In this document: one piece after another, positions 18,548 through 25,211 of the stretch | Layout: the number at the start of each line of letters is the position of its first letter | Numbering within the stretch: position 1 is the first letter of the stretch | NCBI RefSeq assembly: GCF_003002955.1 | Contig: NZ_PVTJ01000004.1 | Coordinates: 310,001 to 374,000 of the forward strand | Direction: 5' to 3' | Source: Glycomyces artemisiae | GTDB taxonomy: Bacteria > Actinomycetota > Actinomycetes > Mycobacteriales > Micromonosporaceae | Length of the DNA stretch: 64,000 nucleotides | Program-made: the position numbers and the translations under genes | The notes under the pieces: generated by a model | What the model saw: only the letters and a program-made list of their open reading frames with translations | What the model was told of the DNA's origin: nothing | The model's database searches: none

Positions 18548-19402
18548 CTAACCTCGCCGGCTGGCGGCCTTGGCCTCGTCGGCCTCGTCGACGGCGTTCC
18601 ACTCCCGCTTCGACGACCGCCACCCGTCCTCGTCGTGCCCGGCGCGCCAGTACCCCGAGACCGACATCCGCTCGCGCGGCAGCTCCCGGTCGAACCGCAG
18701 GTAGCGGCGGATCTCGCGGACGAACCCGGCCTCGCCGTGGACGAACGCGTCCACGTCCCCGGCCGGGAACTCGAACCCGCGGACCGCGTCGACCAGCTTG
18801 CGCCCCAAGGTCTCCGAGCCGCGGTGCAGCCAGGTCACGGTCACGTCCCCGACGGACTTGAGCTGCTGCTCCTCGTCGGGTCCGTCGACTTCGAGGAACA
18901 CGTGGGCCCGCGCCCCGGGGGCGAGGCTCTCGACGGCGGCGGCGATCGCGGGGAGGGCGCTGGCGTCTCCGGCGAGGAGGTGCCAGTCGGCGGCGGGGGC
19001 GGGCGCGTAGGCGCCGCCGGGTCCGGCGAAGCGCAGGAGCGAGCCGGGGCGGGCGTTGGCGGCCCAGGGGCCGGCGACGCCCTCGTCGCCGTGGTAGACG
19101 AAGTCGATCCACAGCTCGCGGGCGGCGGGGTCCCAGCGGCGCACGGTGTACGTGCGGGTGACGGGCCACTGCTCGGGCGGGAGCTCCTCGCGGACCTTGG
19201 CGAGGTCGAAGGGCTCGGGGTAGTCGACGCCCTCGATCGGGAACTGGAGTTTCAGGTAGTGGTCGGTGAAGTCGCCGCACTGGAAGTCCGCGAGGCCCTC
19301 GCCGCCGAGGACCACGCGGATCATGTGCGGCGTGACCCGCTCGGTCCGCACCACTTCGGCGGCCCTGAGGATGGGGCTCCTGCGCTCACGACGTTCAGCC
19401 AT
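18548..19402 (-). CDS. Siderophore-interacting protein (flavin-dependent ferric-siderophore reductase)
   Basis: 284-residue cytosolic flavoprotein of the SIP/ViuB family, which reduces imported ferric siderophores to release Fe(II). An FAD-binding beta-barrel holds TPHMIRVVLGG, DHYLKLQFP and RTYTVRRWD. The NAD(P)H-binding half has HLLAGDASALPAIAA, AHVFLEVDG, and the closing VSGYWRAGHDED typical of the family. ATG 19402 follows AAGGAG; an upstream in-frame Met has no such site. A perfect iron-box palindrome lies about 85 nt upstream, so repression by a DtxR/IdeR-type regulator under iron sufficiency is likely. No siderophore synthesis genes are in the window. Confidence 0.95.
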   Translation of the reverse strand: MAERRERRSPILRAAEVVRTERVTPHMIRVVLGGEGLADFQCGDFTDHYLKLQFPIEGVDYPEPFDLAKVREELPPEQWPVTRTYTVRRWDPAARELWIDFVYHGDEGVAGPWAANARPGSLLRFAGPGGAYAPAPAADWHLLAGDASALPAIAAAVESLAPGARAHVFLEVDGPDEEQQLKSVGDVTVTWLHRGSETLGRKLVDAVRGFEFPAGDVDAFVHGEAGFVREIRRYLRFDRELPRERMSVSGYWRAGHDEDGWRSSKREWNAVDEADEAKAASRRG

Positions 19403-19485
19403 TCGGGCTCCTTCGGTCAAGCGGCTCAACGACTCCATGCGGCAGGACCCCCGAGCCGCAACACCGGCCCCGCCTGGAGAAGCAT

Positions 19486-19503
19486 GGTTAGGCGAACCTA
19501 ACC
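19486..19503 (-). promoter_or_regulatory. Iron box (DtxR/IdeR-type operator)
   Basis: GGTTAGG CGAA CCTAACC, a perfect 7-4-7 inverted repeat matching the TTAGGTTAGnCTAACCTAA consensus half-sites, upstream of the siderophore-interacting protein gene. Confidence 0.8.
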
Positions 19504-19630
19504 CTCACCCCATCAGTTGTACCCCGCCGCCCCACCCGCATGCCCGCCGCGCCCGCCCCAATCTCCCCCGACCAGAAGGCATTAGTAGGCACATCCACCC
19601 CAAAACCCCCGCCACCAGCACAGACAAAAG

Positions 19631-19690
19631 TTATCCACAACCGGAAAATCAAACCTTGGCAAGACTTTCCCGGCATGTGATTGTGGATAG
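19631..19690. promoter_or_regulatory. Pair of facing DnaA-box-like sites
   Basis: TTATCCACA (19631-19639) equals the E. coli consensus DnaA box. TGTGGATAG (19682-19690) is one mismatch from its complement. Their 9-nt cores TATCCACAA/TTGTGGATA form an inverted repeat with 40 nt between, an AT-rich spacer by local standards. Confidence 0.45.
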
Positions 19691-19738
19691 CAAAAACACC
19701 TGTCTCTGGTGGTGGTGGAGAGGAGGCAGGTGGAGCTG

Positions 19739-19831
19739 GTTCCGGTAGGACTGGCGGTGAATGTGGGAATCCCCGGGGGCCGCCCCCGAAGACCGCGAGC
19801 GGGTGCATCCGCTCGCGGCTCCTACCGGAAC
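19739..19831. repeat. Nested inverted repeats
   Basis: Outer arms GTTCCGGTAGGA (19739-19750) and TCCTACCGGAAC (19820-19831) are perfect 12-nt complements. Inside them CCGCGAGCGG (19793-19802) pairs with CCGCTCGCGG (19809-19818) around GTGCAT. A 12-nt palindrome ACCTCGCGAGGT follows at 19835-19846. Confidence 0.7.
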
Positions 19832-19853
19832 ACCACCTCGCGAGGTACGAATC

Positions 19854-19886
19854 GCGGGCGCACCGGCACCCAGCCGATGCGCCCGC
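19854..19886. repeat. Inverted repeat
   Basis: GCGGGCGCA and TGCGCCCGC, perfect 9-bp arms with a 15-nt loop. Confidence 0.65.
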
Positions 19887-19909
19887 ACCAAACAACCGGC
19901 AACCGACCA

Positions 19910-19936
19910 CCGGCCCTCGCACCCGTCACGGGCCGG
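19910..19936 (-). terminator. Likely terminator of the ABC permease gene
   Basis: CCGGCCC/GGGCCGG, 7-bp stem with a 13-nt loop, ending one base beyond the permease stop codon. Confidence 0.5.
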
Positions 19937-19937
19937 A

Positions 19938-21902
19938 TCAATCGGGCCGCGGGCTCACATCCCGCATGACCGACCGCAGCAGCGGCCGGGCCAGGGCCCC
20001 GGCGGCGATCACCGATGCGGTCCCGGCGGCGAGGGTGCCGCCGAGGATCAGGGCGCCGCTCGCGTCGAAGCCCATGGCGCCGATGACCGGGGCGGTCAGG
20101 AGCATGCCGGTGAGGACCGATGCGCCGCCGAGGAAGGCGAGCGGGAGCAGGGTCTCCTGGCGGCGCGCCTGGTCGAGGACCTGTTGGGGAGTCCCGGCGA
20201 GGTGGAGGAGGCGGTAGGTGCGGCGGCGGTCGAGAACCGAGCCGATGGCGTTGATCGCAGTCGAGACGGCCGCGGTCAGGAAGACCACCGCGAGGACCAC
20301 GGTCACGCCGGTGCGGACCGAGTTGACCAGGCGGTTCGACATGATGCTGGAGTCGATCTCCCGCTGTGGCGGATCGCCGGGGAGGACCGCGGTCATGGTG
20401 CTGCGCACCGCTTCGAGGTCGGCGCCCGAGGTGGTCGCCTCGATGACGGCCGAACCGGGGCCGGCGGTGAGGTAGCCGCTGCTGTCGGCGACCGCGACGT
20501 CGCCCCGGTCGCCGAGGTCGGCCGCGAGGGTCGCGGCGAGCGCTTCGGCGTCGGCTGCGGGGACCAGGGCGGCGACGGACTCGGTGGCCTGGGCGCCGGT
20601 GTCGGTCACGAGCATCGGGAAGAGGGCGACCGATCCGGCGACGAAGCCCGCGATGGCGACACCCGAGACGGTGCGCCAGGCGGCCTTCGGGTCCTCGGCG
20701 AGGCGCCGCGCCGCCAGGAGGCGAGCGGGGCCGCGGGCGGTGCGGGCGAGGATGCGGCCGAGGCGCTGGACCAGCCAGGGGCCGATGAGGTTCACTGCGG
20801 CGAGGGTCGCGGCGAAGAGGACTATGAGGATTGCCACTGCGATCATGCTGCCGCTGACCAGTTGCGTCGCGATCATGAACATGGCTGCCAGGCCCGCGAA
20901 GATCAGGACTCGGATCGCCTTGAGGCCTTTGGGTTTGACGCGGCGGACCACGCCCAGGGGGCTGATGACGACGCTGCGGAGGCCGAGGAGGGCCGAGGCG
21001 GCGACGAGGACCGGGACCGCGAGGGCGACGACCGCGATCCACGGCGCGCCGGCCCACAGGTCGGCGGTGAACCAGCGGCCGCCGTCGATGGGGATGAGCG
21101 CGACGAGGGGCGTCACGAGCATCCACAGGATCGAGCCCGCGATCGATCCGGCGACCGCCGCGAGCACCGTCTCGATGAGCGTCAACCGCATCACCTGGCC
21201 CGGGGTCGCACCGATGAGCCGCAGCGTCGCGAGCCGCTCGTCGCGGCGCGACACCGTCAGCCGGGCCGCCGCGGCACCGAACACCGCCGCCGGGACGGCC
21301 ATGAGGATCGCCGCGAGCACCATGAGGATCAGGTAGAACCCGTATACCGAGTCCGGCTGCCCACCGCCGAACCCGTCGACCGCGCGCGGCGAGACCCCGT
21401 CGGCGCTGAACCGCTCCGCGGCCATCACCGGGTCGTCGGCGCTGCGCCCCACGACAGCGACCAGCTCGTTCGGGTGCGCGAGCGCCTCCGGCCCCAGCTC
21501 GCCCGCGACCTCCACGTCGCCGTAGCGCGCCAGGAAGTCCGAGTCCGGCACGCCGTCGAGGAGGTCGGCCGCGGCCGGGGACAGCCACACCTCGCCGACC
21601 GCCGGGAACGCGTCCATGCCGGGCGGCGCGGGCGCGTCGCCGTCGAGCGCGGCGAGGTCCACGCGGGTGATCGAGTCCCCGCCGTAGTGGTCGGCGGCCG
21701 TCGCGAGCAGCACGTCCCCGCCGTCGGCCTCGGGCGCGGCGCGCCACGACGTGCGGTCCGCGCGGGCGTCGAACGCGAAGTTCCCCGCCACCGCGAACTG
21801 GAGCAGCAGCGTCGCCACAGCGACGGCGAGCGCCGTCAGGCCCGTGCTCAGCAGCGCGCTGCGCCCGCCCAGCCGGGTCAGGCGCCAGGCCAGCGCCGTC
21901 AT
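19938..21902 (-). CDS. FtsX-like ABC transporter permease
   Basis: 654-residue MacB/FtsX-type permease. The N-terminal span (about 15-38) is followed by an extracytoplasmic region of ~170 residues. A block of membrane segments including the FtsX signature (LTVSRRDERLATLRLIGATPGQV, about 215-240) and a second extracytoplasmic loop precede a C-terminal FtsX block with DRRRTYRLLHLAGTPQQV. The duplicated architecture is typical of single-chain permeases of about 650-800 residues. ATG 21902 overlaps the ATPase stop codon (ATGA), implying translational coupling. With the ATPase it forms a mechanotransmission-type exporter; substrate (peptide, lipid or antibiotic) unknown. Confidence 0.9.
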   Translation of the reverse strand: MTALAWRLTRLGGRSALLSTGLTALAVAVATLLLQFAVAGNFAFDARADRTSWRAAPEADGGDVLLATAADHYGGDSITRVDLAALDGDAPAPPGMDAFPAVGEVWLSPAAADLLDGVPDSDFLARYGDVEVAGELGPEALAHPNELVAVVGRSADDPVMAAERFSADGVSPRAVDGFGGGQPDSVYGFYLILMVLAAILMAVPAAVFGAAAARLTVSRRDERLATLRLIGATPGQVMRLTLIETVLAAVAGSIAGSILWMLVTPLVALIPIDGGRWFTADLWAGAPWIAVVALAVPVLVAASALLGLRSVVISPLGVVRRVKPKGLKAIRVLIFAGLAAMFMIATQLVSGSMIAVAILIVLFAATLAAVNLIGPWLVQRLGRILARTARGPARLLAARRLAEDPKAAWRTVSGVAIAGFVAGSVALFPMLVTDTGAQATESVAALVPAADAEALAATLAADLGDRGDVAVADSSGYLTAGPGSAVIEATTSGADLEAVRSTMTAVLPGDPPQREIDSSIMSNRLVNSVRTGVTVVLAVVFLTAAVSTAINAIGSVLDRRRTYRLLHLAGTPQQVLDQARRQETLLPLAFLGGASVLTGMLLTAPVIGAMGFDASGALILGGTLAAGTASVIAAGALARPLLRSVMRDVSPRPD

Positions 21903-22678
21903 CGCCACACCTCCGCGACCGGCTCGGGCCCGAAGCGGCCGTCGCCCGCGATCACGGGGCGCTGCCCGGCGGCGTCGCCGCCGAAGCCGTCGAAGCCCTT
22001 GCCCGCCCGCGGCACGCCTCCCAGGCGGCCGTCCCGGATCTCGATCGTGCGCGTGCACCGCGCGGCGATGCGCGGGTCGTGCGTGACGACCACCAGCGCC
22101 GCGTCGAGGTCCTTGACCGTGTCGAGGAGCACGCCCATCACCTGGTCGCCGGTGGTCCGGTCGAGCGCGCCGGTCGGCTCGTCGGCGAACACGACGGCCG
22201 GGCGGATCACGAGCGCCCGCGCCAGCGCGACCCGCTGGGCCTCGCCGCCGGACAGCTCGCCGGGGCGGCGACCCTCCTTGCCTTCGAGGCCGAGCCGCCG
22301 CAGCTGCTCGCGGGCGGGTCCGAGCGCGGCCTTGCGCGGCGTGCCGTCGAGCATGAGCGGCAGGGCGACGTTCTCTTCGGCGGGCAGTTCCGGCAGGAGC
22401 TGCCCGAACTGGAACAGGAACGCGAACCTGGTGCGCCGCAGGTGGCTGCGGGACCGCTCGGAGAGGGTGTCGATGCGCTCGTCGAACAGGCGCACCTCTC
22501 CGGAATCGGGCCGCATGATCCCGGCGAGGCAGTGCAGGAGCGTGGACTTCCCGGACCCGGAGGGCCCGGTGACGGCGACCGATTCGCCTGGTGCGACGGC
22601 GAAGTCGACGCCGTCGAGGGCCGGGGCGGTGCCGAAGTGCTTGACGAGGGCGCGGGCGCTGAGCATGGGGGGCCTCAT
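21899..22678 (-). CDS. ABC transporter ATP-binding protein (MacB/LolD type)
   Basis: 259 residues with Walker A GPSGSGKST, Q-loop FLFQFGQLLPELPAEENV, signature LSGGEAQRVALARAL, Walker B VVFADEPTGALD and H-loop VVVTHDPR. The EPTGALD form and the EENV loop place it in the MacB/LolD/FtsE group that pairs with FtsX-type permeases. ATG 22678 is chosen because it overlaps the TGA of the upstream microprotein gene (ATGA); an in-frame ATG at 22666 is the alternative. A poorly conserved C-terminal tail of ~35 residues ends the protein. Confidence 0.92.
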   Translation of the reverse strand: MRPPMLSARALVKHFGTAPALDGVDFAVAPGESVAVTGPSGSGKSTLLHCLAGIMRPDSGEVRLFDERIDTLSERSRSHLRRTRFAFLFQFGQLLPELPAEENVALPLMLDGTPRKAALGPAREQLRRLGLEGKEGRRPGELSGGEAQRVALARALVIRPAVVFADEPTGALDRTTGDQVMGVLLDTVKDLDAALVVVTHDPRIAARCTRTIEIRDGRLGGVPRAGKGFDGFGGDAAGQRPVIAGDGRFGPEPVAEVWR

Positions 22679-22788
22679 CGGCGGGCCTTGCGGGGCTCGG
22701 TCAGGAAGGGCGCGGCGGTGCCCGCGATGAGGAAGACCGCGGTGAGCACGAGGCCCAGGGCGGTGCCGATTGCCAGGATTCCGTTCAT
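22675..22788 (-). CDS. 37-residue single-span membrane microprotein
   Basis: Reads MNGILAIGTALGLVLTAVFL and ends with TEPRKARR: one hydrophobic span (about residues 3-26) and a positively charged C-terminus, predicted outside-in. GAGG sits 8 nt before ATG 22788, and its TGA overlaps the ABC ATPase ATG by four bases, so it heads the operon and is probably translationally coupled. Its size, topology and coupling suggest a small partner or regulator of the ABC exporter, like microproteins known to bind transporters; that role is inference. Confidence 0.65.
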   Translation of the reverse strand: MNGILAIGTALGLVLTAVFLIAGTAAPFLTEPRKARR

Positions 22789-22889
22789 GCAGCAAGCCTC
22801 GTCCCGGACGGGCCCCCGCCGCTTCGGCTCGGCGACGGGTTTCGGGCGGCGCGGGTCGGCCGTTCGACCGAGGACGCCTGTATCCGGGT

Positions 22890-22895
22890 TACCTT
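22890..22895 (+). promoter_or_regulatory. -10 box of a leaderless gene
   Basis: TACCTT, 7 nt before ATG 22903. Confidence 0.5.
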
Positions 22896-22902
22896 CGAGC
22901 CC

Positions 22903-24123
22903 ATGAACGCTCCCAGGGCGGCCGCGGGCGGCCGCTTCAACCGGCTCGTGATGCGGCTGCTGAAGATCGGCATCGTCTCAGGCCTGCTGCTGGTGCTCCT
23001 CGCGGAGTCGATGTCGAGCCTGCCGGATGAGCGGCCGCCGTACGTGTCGTGGGTGTCGTGGGTGCAGATGGCGACGGCGCTGTTCGCGATCGGCGTGTAC
23101 ACGTACTACCGGCCGGGCCGCAAGCGGTGGATCGCGGCGGCGGCGCTCGCGTCGCTGGCCGCGACGGGTCTCGACGCGGTGTACGACCAGGGGGAGGTGC
23201 GCGGCGTGGGGACCGCGGAGCTGCTCTCCCTGGGTCTGCTGATGCTGTTCGCGGTGCGCCACTGGGACGCCGCGCCGGGGCGGTGGGTGGCGTTCGCGAC
23301 GGGCGCCGCGGTGATGACGATCGGGTCGCGCCTGTTCGTCATCGAGGGCGCGGCGGTGGGCGGGACGGCGCTGATCCTCATGGCGATGCTCAGCGTCATC
23401 GGGTTCGGCGCGTACCTGCGGTCGATGGACAAGCTGCGGCGCGAGACGCAGGAGGAGGTGCGCCGGGCCGAGCGGCTGGAGCTGGCGCGGGAGATGCACG
23501 ACTTCGTGGCGCATCACGTCACGGGCATGGTGGTCCTCGCGCAGGCGGGGCAGGTGGCGGCGACCGATCCGCTGAAGTCGTTCGCGGACATCGAGGAGGC
23601 GGGATTGGCGGCGCTGGCGTCGATGCGGCGGATGGTGCGGATGCTGCGCGACGACGACGCCGCGGGGGGCGTGAACCCGCTGGGGGACCTCTCGCAGATC
23701 GAGGACCTGGTGGACCGGTTCACGAGGGAGGGGATGGACGCGTCGTGCTTCATCTCGCCGGAGCTGGCGGGCGCGGTGGCGCCGGAGATCGCGGCGACGG
23801 CGCACCGGGTGGTGCGGGAGGCGCTGACGAACGTGCGCAAGCACGCGCGGGGGGCGACGCGGGTGCGGGTCGTGGTGGCCGCTGCGGGCGGGCAGGGTGT
23901 GGAGGTGTCGGTGCGGGACGACGGCCGGGCGGCGCGGTCCCGCCTCGGCCGCGAGCCCCTGGCGGAGTCGGGCGGCGGCCTGGGCCTGGTGGGGCTGCGT
24001 GAGCGCGTCGAGGCGGTCGGCGGGCAGTTGCGGGCGCAGGTGCGTCCGGAGGGCGGCTGGGAGACGGCGGCGTGGCTGCCGCGGGCGGTGGCCGAGGTCC
24101 GCGCCGACGCCGCGGGATCGTAG
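22903..24123 (+). CDS. DesK-type (HisKA_3) sensor histidine kinase without adjacent regulator
   Basis: 406 residues. Five or so membrane segments (about 20-165) are followed by a HisKA_3 dimerisation domain with phospho-acceptor His199 in LAREMHDFVAHHVTGMVV. A HATPase_c domain follows with HRVVREALTNVRKHARG (N box) and GGLGLVGLRERVEAVGG (G box). Kinases of this class normally sit next to a LuxR-type regulator, but none follows: the gene ends in a hairpin and tRNA-Tyr lies beyond. It diverges from the ABC operon, a common arrangement for antibiotic- or lipid-stress sensing. The start is leaderless. Confidence 0.93.
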   Translation: MNAPRAAAGGRFNRLVMRLLKIGIVSGLLLVLLAESMSSLPDERPPYVSWVSWVQMATALFAIGVYTYYRPGRKRWIAAAALASLAATGLDAVYDQGEVRGVGTAELLSLGLLMLFAVRHWDAAPGRWVAFATGAAVMTIGSRLFVIEGAAVGGTALILMAMLSVIGFGAYLRSMDKLRRETQEEVRRAERLELAREMHDFVAHHVTGMVVLAQAGQVAATDPLKSFADIEEAGLAALASMRRMVRMLRDDDAAGGVNPLGDLSQIEDLVDRFTREGMDASCFISPELAGAVAPEIAATAHRVVREALTNVRKHARGATRVRVVVAAAGGQGVEVSVRDDGRAARSRLGREPLAESGGGLGLVGLRERVEAVGGQLRAQVRPEGGWETAAWLPRAVAEVRADAAGS

Positions 24124-24151
24124 ATCCTATAGGAAATAGGATCTACGATCC
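24115..24151. terminator. A/T-containing perfect hairpin over the kinase stop codon
   Basis: 16-bp perfect stem (GGATCGTAGATCCTAT and complement) with an AGGAA loop, overlapping the TAG stop at 24121. It lacks a T tract and is far less GC-rich than other terminators here, so it could also be an operator. Confidence 0.55.
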
Positions 24152-24169
24152 GGTTCGGCGGGAACGTGT

Positions 24170-24197
24170 AAGGCCCGCATCGAGCGATGCGGGCCTT
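24170..24197 (-). terminator. tRNA-Tyr terminator
   Basis: AAGGCCCGCATCG pairs perfectly with CGATGCGGGCCTT around a tiny AG-centred loop, just 3' of the leftward tRNA. Confidence 0.8.
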
Positions 24198-24202
24198 GTC
24201 GG

Positions 24203-24284
24203 TGGCAGGTGCAGGATTCGAACCTGCGAAGTCGATGACGGCTGATTTACAGTCAGCTCCCTTTGGCCACTTGGGTAACCTGCC
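24203..24284 (-). tRNA. tRNA-Tyr(GTA)
   Basis: Class II tRNA, 82 nt without CCA: acceptor GGCAGGT/ACCTGCC, D-arm with CCCAAGTGGCC, anticodon loop CTGTAAA (anticodon GTA), a long variable arm, and T-arm GCAGGTTCGAATCCTGC. The 3' CCA is not encoded (CCG follows the discriminator A). Confidence 0.95.
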
Positions 24285-24511
24285 GTGGCGTGTAGCGAGA
24301 GCAAGAATAGCGTCCCCTCCCGGCGGGTCCGCAAGCGGGTTCTCCTCGGTTGAGACGGCGTTCACTGCGGCGGCCGCGGGCGCGGTCGCCCTGTGCGGCG
24401 GTGCGGGACTAAGCTTGGCGGTCGCGCCCCTTGCGCGGCGCGCGCCGCCGCGCCCGCGGCCGCCGCAGCGCCGATGCTGAGCCGCCTACGACACTGGAAG
24501 GACCGGACGCC

Positions 24512-25003
24512 ATGGCCGACGCCTCGTTCGACATCGTCTCCGAGATCGATCTCGCGGAGCTCGACAACGCGATCAACCAGACCCAGCGGGAGCTGGGGAC
24601 CCGGTTCGACTTCCGCGGGACCGGCGCGGCGGTGGAGCGCTCCGGCGAGGAGGCGGCGGTGATCTCCGCCGAGACCGAGGACCGCGCGAAGGCGGCCCTG
24701 GACGTGCTGAAGGAGAAGCTCATCAAGCGGGGCATCTCCTTGAAGGCCCTGGACGCGGGGGACCCGCGCCAGTCGGGCAAGGAGACGAAGATCGACGTCG
24801 CGTTCAAGCAGGGCATCTCGACCGAGGACGCGAAGAAGATCGGGAAGATCATCCGCGACGAGGGCCCGAAGGGCGTGAAGCCGCAGGTGCAGGGCGACAA
24901 GCTGCGGGTCACCGGGAAGAAGCGGGACGACCTCCAGGAGGTCATCGCGCTCCTGAAGGGCAAGGACCTCGACGTCGCGCTCCAGTTCACGAACTACCGC
25001 TGA
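24512..25003 (+). CDS. yajQ: YajQ family nucleotide-binding protein
   Basis: 163-residue YajQ/DUF520 protein with the family opening [20 protein letters not shown], a TRFDFRGT strand, the [20 protein letters not shown] helix and the final [13 protein letters not shown]. Length equals the family norm. Members bind nucleic acid or nucleotides; Xanthomonas and Pseudomonas homologues are reported c-di-GMP effectors, which fits the diguanylate cyclase at 12-13.7 kb, though linkage is inferred. ATG 24512 follows TGGAAGGACC. A 67-codon gene starts 4 nt after the stop. Confidence 0.95.
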   Translation: MADASFDIVSEIDLAELDNAINQTQRELGTRFDFRGTGAAVERSGEEAAVISAETEDRAKAALDVLKEKLIKRGISLKALDAGDPRQSGKETKIDVAFKQGISTEDAKKIGKIIRDEGPKGVKPQVQGDKLRVTGKKRDDLQEVIALLKGKDLDVALQFTNYR

Positions 25004-25007
25004 TCCG

Positions 25008-25211
25008 ATGGACGTCTCCGACCTGGTCGCCCTCGCCCTGTTCGTGGTGGGCGGGGGCCTGGTCGCGCTCATGGTGGTGATCACGCAGCGCGCGTACAAG
25101 AAGGACGAGCGCTCCGAGTTCTGGGTGGTGTACCCGACCGCGAACGGCGAGAAGCCCATCGAGCAGATCGAGAACCCGGTCCGGCGCGTCGAGGCGCCGC
25201 AGGAGGACTAG
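25008..25211 (+). CDS. Small single-span membrane protein
   Basis: 67 residues: MDVSDLVALALFVVGGGLVA begins one N-terminal span (about 5-27), then a basic stretch RAYKKDERSEFW and an acidic cytoplasmic tail ending APQED. It starts four bases after the yajQ stop and is presumably co-transcribed and coupled. It overlaps the recD2 stop by four bases. Function unknown. Confidence 0.75.
   Translation: MDVSDLVALALFVVGGGLVALMVVITQRAYKKDERSEFWVVYPTANGEKPIEQIENPVRRVEAPQED

Larger units (their letters stand above)
19504..19937. other. Structured non-coding stretch
   Basis: About 430 nt with no convincing gene: the frames that stay open are Pro/Arg-rich with no start signal. The left part is AT-rich for this genome and holds two facing DnaA-type boxes. 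The right part is packed with inverted repeats (19739-19831, 19793-19818, 19835-19846, 19854-19886, 19910-19936). It separates the iron-regulated gene from the 3' end of the ABC permease. It could be a non-coding RNA, a protein-binding region or a multi-hairpin terminator. Confidence 0.5.

Noticed and set aside
19504-19937. Chromosomal origin of replication
   Set aside because: There are DnaA-like boxes but only two, and no dnaA, dnaN or rpmH genes in the window, so oriC is unlikely.
19761-22730. 989-codon open frame on the plus strand
   Set aside because: It is the antisense shadow of the ABC permease/ATPase genes, with Arg/Asp/Glu/Gly-rich low-complexity sequence and no start signal.
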